The notes under the pieces: generated by a model
Seen by the model: the letters and a program-made list of their open reading frames with translations, nothing else
Database searches by the model: none
What the model was told of the DNA's origin: nothing
Program-made: the position numbers and the translations under genes
Part shown: positions 59,319 to 64,000 of the stretch, one piece after another
Numbering within the stretch: the stretch's first letter is position 1
Layout of the letters: each line of letters begins with the position of its first letter
Source of the DNA: G965267605 sp965267605
GTDB lineage: Bacteria; Bacteroidota; Bacteroidia; Flavobacteriales_E; Vicingaceae
Assembly: GCA_965267605.1 (NCBI GenBank)
Contig: OZ254088.1
Coordinates: 1,674,001-1,738,000 of the forward strand
DNA: 64,000 bases
Direction: 5' to 3'

Positions 59319-60488
59319 ATGAAGATCTTCGTCCTGGTTTCACGTTTCCCTTATCCTTTGCAGAAAGGAGATAAACTTCGTGCGTTTAACCAGATCAAAG
59401 AACTCTCTAAGGACAACGAGATTATTCTCTGTGCACTGAATGACACGCCCATTTATCCTCAGGCGATTAAACAACTGAAGCCTTACTGCTCTGCTATTGA
59501 AATCATCGATCTTCCCAAATCAAGGATATACTTCAACCTGATCTGGCAGCTCCTTTTCTCAAAGACATCGTTGCAGGTAGCGTATTTCTATAATCAGCGC
59601 GCCCAGCGAAAAATCAATAAGCTGTTAGAGAAGTACCAACCTGATCACATTTACTGCCAGCTTATCCGTGTGGCCAGCTATGTTATGGATTCAGATATAC
59701 CCAAAACACTGGACTATATGGATGCCCTGGCCCGTGGTATGGAAAGAAGGATCGAACGTGCGCCCATGTATCTTAAACCATTCCTGAAGATTGAAACCAA
59801 GCGATTAAAAACATTCGAACATGAAGTCTTCGATCGCTTTGATTACAAAACGATCATTTCTGATCAGGATAGGAAACTTATCGTGCATATCAGGAATGAT
59901 GAGATCGAGGTGATTCCAAACGGTGTTGACTTCGAGCAATTCTACAGGATCGAATTACCTACACGATACGATCTTGTCTTCACCGGTAATATGAGCTATC
60001 CACCGAACGTCATGGCTGCCGAGTTCCTTGTGAAAGAGATTATGCCACTGGTGTGGAAAGAGGAGCCCAATATCAATGTAGCATTGGTAGGTGCAACACC
60101 TTCCAACCGGGTAAAGGTATTGGCAAGAGAGCGAGTAACGGTAACAGGATTCGTTAAAGACATCAAGGAGTACTACTCCAGTGCGAGAATATTCATTGCG
60201 CCTATGCAGATTGGTACCGGTCTTCAAAACAAGCTACTGGAAGCCATGGCCATCAAACTACCCTGCATCACCTCCACTCTCGCCAATAATGCCCTTGGAG
60301 CAACGCACATGGAGAACATCCTTATTGCAGATGAGCCAAGGGAATACGCATCATGTATCCTGAAACTGTTGGAGGACAAGAAACTGTCAACAGAAATTGG
60401 CGCAGCGGGCAATGTGTTCGTTCACAATACGTTTGATTGGACTGCGACCACGAGAAAACTGGAAGCCCTTATGCAAAAGGGACATTAG
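59319..60488 (+). CDS. GT4 family glycosyltransferase, TIGR03087-like
   Basis: A 389-residue GT-B enzyme. The start VLVSRFPYPLQKGDKLRAFNQIKELS is typical of the sugar transferases in exopolysaccharide systems. The donor domain has VIPNGVDFEQFYRI, LVFTGNMSYPPNVMAAEFLV, ALVGATPSNRV and the signature IFIAPMQIGTGLQNKLLEAMAIKLPC (in part). A 33-base gap follows Omp28, and dapD starts 25 bases after its stop. The sugar and acceptor are unknown. Confidence 0.91.
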   Translation: MKIFVLVSRFPYPLQKGDKLRAFNQIKELSKDNEIILCALNDTPIYPQAIKQLKPYCSAIEIIDLPKSRIYFNLIWQLLFSKTSLQVAYFYNQRAQRKINKLLEKYQPDHIYCQLIRVASYVMDSDIPKTLDYMDALARGMERRIERAPMYLKPFLKIETKRLKTFEHEVFDRFDYKTIISDQDRKLIVHIRNDEIEVIPNGVDFEQFYRIELPTRYDLVFTGNMSYPPNVMAAEFLVKEIMPLVWKEEPNINVALVGATPSNRVKVLARERVTVTGFVKDIKEYYSSARIFIAPMQIGTGLQNKLLEAMAIKLPCITSTLANNALGATHMENILIADEPREYASCILKLLEDKKLSTEIGAAGNVFVHNTFDWTATTRKLEALMQKGH

Positions 60489-60513
60489 TTACTATTTTCA
60501 CCAAAAATCCGAT

Positions 60514-61329
60514 ATGACTGAATTGCGTGAAACAATTGAAGCAGCCTGGGATAACCGGGAATTGCTGAACGAGGCTTCAACCGTACAGGCCATCGAAGCG
60601 GTAATTGAAGAATTAGACAAAGGCCGTTTGAGGGTTGCAGAACCAAATGGTGATGACTGGCAGGTTAACGAATGGGTGAAGAAGGCAGTTGTATTGTATT
60701 TCCCTATTCGGAAAATGGAGCGTATTGAGGTGGGCCCCATGGAGTTTCACGATAAGATGGCCCTCAAAAGCAACTACGATGAACTCGGTGTGCGGGTGGT
60801 ACCTCACGCGATAGCACGATACGGTGCGTATTTGTCAAAGGGTGTGATCATGATGCCTTCTTACGTGAACATCGGTGCATATGTAGATGCTGGCACCATG
60901 GTGGATACATGGGCAACAGTTGGGTCCTGCGGTCAGATCGGAAAGAATGTACACCTTTCAGGTGGCGTTGGCATTGGCGGTGTACTTGAGCCGCTACAAG
61001 CTGCTCCAGTAATCATTGAAGACAATTGTTTTATCGGATCCAGATGTATCGTTGTAGAGGGTGTGCGCGTGGGCACGGAAGCTGTATTGGGCGCGAACGT
61101 GGTACTAACCAAGTCTACGAAGATCATTGATGTGTCCGGAGATGAGCCAGTGACCTACTCCGGTTACGTACCGCCAAGGTCTGTTGTAATACCGGGTTCG
61201 TATGAAAAGGAGTTCAAGGCTGGAAAATTCAATGTGCCGTGTGCACTTATCATAGGAACAAGGAAAGAGAGCACAGACAAGAAGACTTCCTTAAACAATG
61301 CGCTACGCGAATATGACGTAGCAGTATAA
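60514..61329 (+). CDS. dapD: Tetrahydrodipicolinate N-succinyltransferase
   Basis: A 271-residue trimeric enzyme that adds succinyl from succinyl-CoA to tetrahydrodipicolinate in the DAP/lysine pathway. The N-terminal helical domain (MTELRETIEAAW) leads into the left-handed beta-helix with hexapeptide repeats (YLSKGVIMMPSYVNIGAYVDAGTMVDTWATVGSC in part, GIGGVLEPLQAAPVIIEDN, FIGSRCIVVEGVRVG). Length is normal. A longer frame to 60397 exists but overlaps the previous gene and adds unrelated residues. It pairs with dapB elsewhere in the window. Confidence 0.95.
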   Translation: MTELRETIEAAWDNRELLNEASTVQAIEAVIEELDKGRLRVAEPNGDDWQVNEWVKKAVVLYFPIRKMERIEVGPMEFHDKMALKSNYDELGVRVVPHAIARYGAYLSKGVIMMPSYVNIGAYVDAGTMVDTWATVGSCGQIGKNVHLSGGVGIGGVLEPLQAAPVIIEDNCFIGSRCIVVEGVRVGTEAVLGANVVLTKSTKIIDVSGDEPVTYSGYVPPRSVVIPGSYEKEFKAGKFNVPCALIIGTRKESTDKKTSLNNALREYDVAV

Positions 61330-61338
61330 ACACATTCG

Positions 61339-62331
61339 CTGAACAAGTATCTGGTCATACAAACTGCATTTATTGGAGATGTTATTCTCGCAACTGCAGT
61401 ATTGGAAGCCATTCACGCGCATGATAGGGATGGCTTGATTGATGTCATCGTCAAGCGTGGAAATGAAACACTGCTAAAAGATCACCCTTTTGTCAATGAG
61501 GTCATACCGTTTGATAAGAAGAACGGTAAGGTCAAAAGCCTGAATGGAATCGTTAGAAAGATTCGAAAACAAGGCTATGATTACTGTATCAATCTTCATC
61601 GGTTCGGCTCATCGGGATACCTGGCGTGGAGGTCAAGGGCACAGGTTAAGGTTGGTTTTAAACAGAACCCTTTTTCCTGGAGTTACACGCACAAAATTGA
61701 GCACCGCATTGGAAAAACTGATGATCAAACTCCACCTCATGAAATAGAGCGAAATGCTGAATTGCTCTCAGTTATAGGTATCAAGCAATCTCAAAAGCCC
61801 CGACTCTACCCTTCTGAAACTGATCAGGCACACATATCTGATCTGAACCAAGATGCGTTCATTACCATGTCGCCTGCATCTGTTTGGCATACCAAAGCGA
61901 TGCCAAAAGAACAGTGGATTGAACTTATCAATCAGCTGGAGGGAACGCGCATTTACCTGTTGGGAGGCCCTGAAGATGTTACGCTCTTAAACGATATCAT
62001 TTCCAAATGTTCGCATGCAGATGTGATCAACCTGGCGGGTAAACTTAGCTTACTTCAAAGCGCTGCTTTGATGTCTCATGCGAAGCAGAACTTTGTGAAT
62101 GATTCAGCTCCCATGCACCTTGCCAGTGCGGTAAATGCACCCACATGCGCTATCTATTGCTCCACTGTTCCGGAATTTGGATTCGGTCCACTCTCAACGC
62201 AATCCCATATTGTTCAGGTAGATGGATTGGATTGTAAACCATGTGGACTGCATGGGCACAAAGCATGTCCTGAAGGACATTTCAAGTGTGGTCTCATCGA
62301 CATTGAAAAACTGCTGAAAACCGTTAGCTAG
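61339..62331 (+). CDS. GT9 family (heptosyltransferase-like) glycosyltransferase, probable CTG start
   Basis: About 330 residues. The open frame begins right after the dapD stop and reads LNKYLVIQTAFIGDVILATAVLEAIH. That is the conserved GT9 N-terminus with the donor-binding QTAFIGDVI loop, so translation must start before 61402 (TTG). The only start-like codon in the frame is CTG at 61339. Later motifs are MSPASVWHTKAMPKEQW, YLLGGPEDV, VNDSAPMHLASAV and a Cys-rich C-terminus. Its relatives add heptose to the LPS core. It overlaps the convergent ABC gene by eight bases. Confidence 0.88.
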   Translation: MNKYLVIQTAFIGDVILATAVLEAIHAHDRDGLIDVIVKRGNETLLKDHPFVNEVIPFDKKNGKVKSLNGIVRKIRKQGYDYCINLHRFGSSGYLAWRSRAQVKVGFKQNPFSWSYTHKIEHRIGKTDDQTPPHEIERNAELLSVIGIKQSQKPRLYPSETDQAHISDLNQDAFITMSPASVWHTKAMPKEQWIELINQLEGTRIYLLGGPEDVTLLNDIISKCSHADVINLAGKLSLLQSAALMSHAKQNFVNDSAPMHLASAVNAPTCAIYCSTVPEFGFGPLSTQSHIVQVDGLDCKPCGLHGHKACPEGHFKCGLIDIEKLLKTVS

Positions 62332-64000
62332 TCAGCTCTTCCTTAGCAAATTGAATCTCGTAGAGCTCCTTGTATCTCCCCTGTTTGGCAAGTAATTCAT
62401 CGTGATTGCCCATTTCTACGATCTTACCGCTATCAAACACAAGTATCTTCGTGGCATTACGAATGGTTGACAACCGGTGCGCCACGATAATGGATGTCCG
62501 GCCCTCTGTTAGCACTTCTGTGGCCCGCTGGATAAGCAATTCGGATTCTGTATCAATCGAGGAAGTCGCCTCATCCAGGATCAGGATACGTGGATTGTTC
62601 ACATAAGCCCTAATGAAGGATATCAATTGACGTTGACCCACGGAAAGCATACTTCCTCTTTCTCTCACATCAAAACGATACGCCTCAGGTAATTTCTCAA
62701 TGAATCCATGTGCGCCAACACGTTTGGAGGCATCAACCACCGCCTCTTCCGAAATCGACTCATCATTCAGTGTAATGTTATTGTAAATATTGTCGGAGAA
62801 AAGGAACACATCCTGCAACACTACAGCCATTTGCTTACGCAAAGAATCCAGATCGTAAGAACGAATGTCCTTACCATCAATCAAAATTTCTCCTTTCTGG
62901 AACTCATAATAACGCCCCAACAGATTGATGATGGTTGATTTGCCAGCACCCGTAGCACCCACCAATGCAAGTGTTTCCCCAGCGCTCACTTTGAATGACA
63001 CATCCCGGATCACCCAGTTTTCGTCTTCATACGCAAACCACACATTCTTGAACTCGATCTCTCCAACTAGGCCTTCAGCATTAGATGTACCCTCATCTGA
63101 AATGGTGCTGTCTGTATCCAGAATCTTGAAAACGCGCTCGGAACTCACCATCCCCATTTGTAGTACATTGAATCGATCAGCAAGCTGCCTGATCGGCCGG
63201 TATAACATGTGGATATAAAGGATAAACTCGAACAATACACCTAACGTAGTTAAGCCTTTCAAGGCATCCTGACATCCCCACCATACCATCAATCCGATAG
63301 AACTGGCAGACAACATTTCCACCACAGGCAGGTAAACGGAGTAAGCCCAAACTGTTTTGATATGCGCTTGTTTGTGCTTCTCATTGATCGTCTCAAACTT
63401 CTTCTGCTCTTCCCTTTCCCGATTGAAAACCTGCACCACACTCATTCCCACAATATGTTCCTGAACAAAGGAATTCAGCACCGACACCTGGGTGCGTACC
63501 TGCTGAAATGCGGCTTTGATGACCCTCTTGAAAATATATGTGGCCACCAACAGCACAGGAATCGGTATCAACACAATCAGTGTTAATCGCCAGTTCACAT
63601 AGAACATGTAGCTGATAACCACCACCAACTTGAAGATGTCTCCCAGAATAACAATAATGCCTTGAGAGAAAACATCGGCAATGGTTTCAATATCGGATAC
63701 CACACGGGTTACAAGTTGACCAATGGGAGTGCGATCAAAGTAGGTCAGCCTGAACTGAAGGATTTTCTTACTGATCTTCTGCCGGATGTCGCGAATTACA
63801 TTCTGCCCCAGAACACTTGAATAATACGACTGCAGGTACTGAAAGATGGACTCCGCAATAAGCACACCGATCAACAACATGCTCATTTCAAGGAGTCCCT
63901 GGTAATCGTACCTCTTGATATGTTCATCAACAGTGATCCTAATGATCGTGGGCCGAATAATGGCGGATACCCCAAGAATAATGGTAAGCGATGCCGTGAA
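62324..64000 (-). CDS. ABC exporter half-transporter, MdlB-like (5' end outside window)
   Basis: At least 558 residues are visible. The frame stays open to the right edge, so the first part of the permease is missing. Transmembrane helices are followed by the ATPase: Walker A GATGAGKST, signature LSVGQRQL (the usual second Gly is Val) and Walker B LILDEATSS with the catalytic Glu. This pattern matches MdlB, BmrD and TM288-type subunits and complements the MdlA-like half elsewhere in the window. Upstream visible residues read RPTIIRITVDEHIKRYD, a typical first loop. The substrate is unknown. Confidence 0.92.
   Translation of the reverse strand, partial: FTASLTIILGVSAIIRPTIIRITVDEHIKRYDYQGLLEMSMLLIGVLIAESIFQYLQSYYSSVLGQNVIRDIRQKISKKILQFRLTYFDRTPIGQLVTRVVSDIETIADVFSQGIIVILGDIFKLVVVISYMFYVNWRLTLIVLIPIPVLLVATYIFKRVIKAAFQQVRTQVSVLNSFVQEHIVGMSVVQVFNREREEQKKFETINEKHKQAHIKTVWAYSVYLPVVEMLSASSIGLMVWWGCQDALKGLTTLGVLFEFILYIHMLYRPIRQLADRFNVLQMGMVSSERVFKILDTDSTISDEGTSNAEGLVGEIEFKNVWFAYEDENWVIRDVSFKVSAGETLALVGATGAGKSTIINLLGRYYEFQKGEILIDGKDIRSYDLDSLRKQMAVVLQDVFLFSDNIYNNITLNDESISEEAVVDASKRVGAHGFIEKLPEAYRFDVRERGSMLSVGQRQLISFIRAYVNNPRILILDEATSSIDTESELLIQRATEVLTEGRTSIIVAHRLSTIRNATKILVFDSGKIVEMGNHDELLAKQGRYKELYEIQFAKEELTS

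Overview
The window is a chromosomal segment of a Bacteroidota bacterium, most likely a member of the Flavobacteriales. The evidence is the set of lineage-typical families (type IX secretion sorting domains of types A and B, PorP/SprF, DUF4199, DUF3276, DUF5683, DUF1573, WbqC, Omp28, long NusB, tandem signal peptidase I genes) and promoter boxes of the Bacteroidota type (TTG, about 20 nt, TAnnTTTG). Genes are dense, often overlap by 1-30 bases and form clear operons. No phage, insertion sequence or CRISPR array was seen, so the window looks like core genome with a few accessory patches.

Layout. (1) 1-8026: a truncated C-terminal fragment, a class-III aminotransferase, a minus-strand run (secreted subtilase, lipoprotein, MORN-like protein, GT2 glycosyltransferase, DUF4199) and a secreted T9SS protein. 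(2) 8099-21309: a beta-propeller/SpoIIE sensor phosphatase, the SRP RNA, then a minus-strand cluster reading SiaC-like phosphoprotein, two giant type-B-sorted adhesin-like paralogs with near-identical 3' halves, PorP/SprF, an OmpA-domain protein and a small membrane protein. (3) 21479-27808: fructose-6-P aldolase/transaldolase and threonylcarbamoyl-AMP synthase facing a leucine dehydrogenase-nusB-DUF1573-yajC-ybbR-coaE-DUF2752-CCC operon. (4) 27917-37266: an MdlA-like ABC exporter half, a PUR-domain protein, an FMN reductase, then a long operon-like run UPF0173-parA-parB-DUF5683-dapB-lepB-lepB. (5) 37276-46804: a candidate small RNA, WbqC, a Tat-signal class-V aminotransferase, a methylcrotonyl-type carboxyltransferase, two secreted proteins, thrS-infC-rpmI-rplT and 3-hydroxyacyl-CoA dehydrogenase. 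(6) 46805-50610: a PD40 protein, trhO, a small secreted protein, and a 512-base stretch without protein genes that holds two imperfect 110-bp direct repeats, a terminator and tRNA-Met. (7) 50611-64000: an envelope/glycan block (START-like, PAP2, GT39, GDPD, GT2, LptF/G, two GT4, Omp28, dapD, GT9) ending in an MdlB-like ABC exporter half cut by the window edge.

How the parts fit. Much of the window serves the cell envelope: surface adhesins and their T9SS partners, two leader peptidases, LPS transport and glycan synthesis, and lysine/DAP synthesis (dapB, dapD). Regulation of the adhesin cluster may involve partner switching, because a SiaC/DUF1987 protein heads the cluster and a SpoIIE-type phosphatase lies just beyond its far end. 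The two ABC half-exporters, 33 kb apart, have complementary degenerate motifs and may form one heterodimer. Non-coding features are the SRP RNA, tRNA-Met, one candidate sRNA with its own promoter and terminator, and several intrinsic terminators. Two genes (infC and a GT9 gene) appear to use non-canonical start codons.
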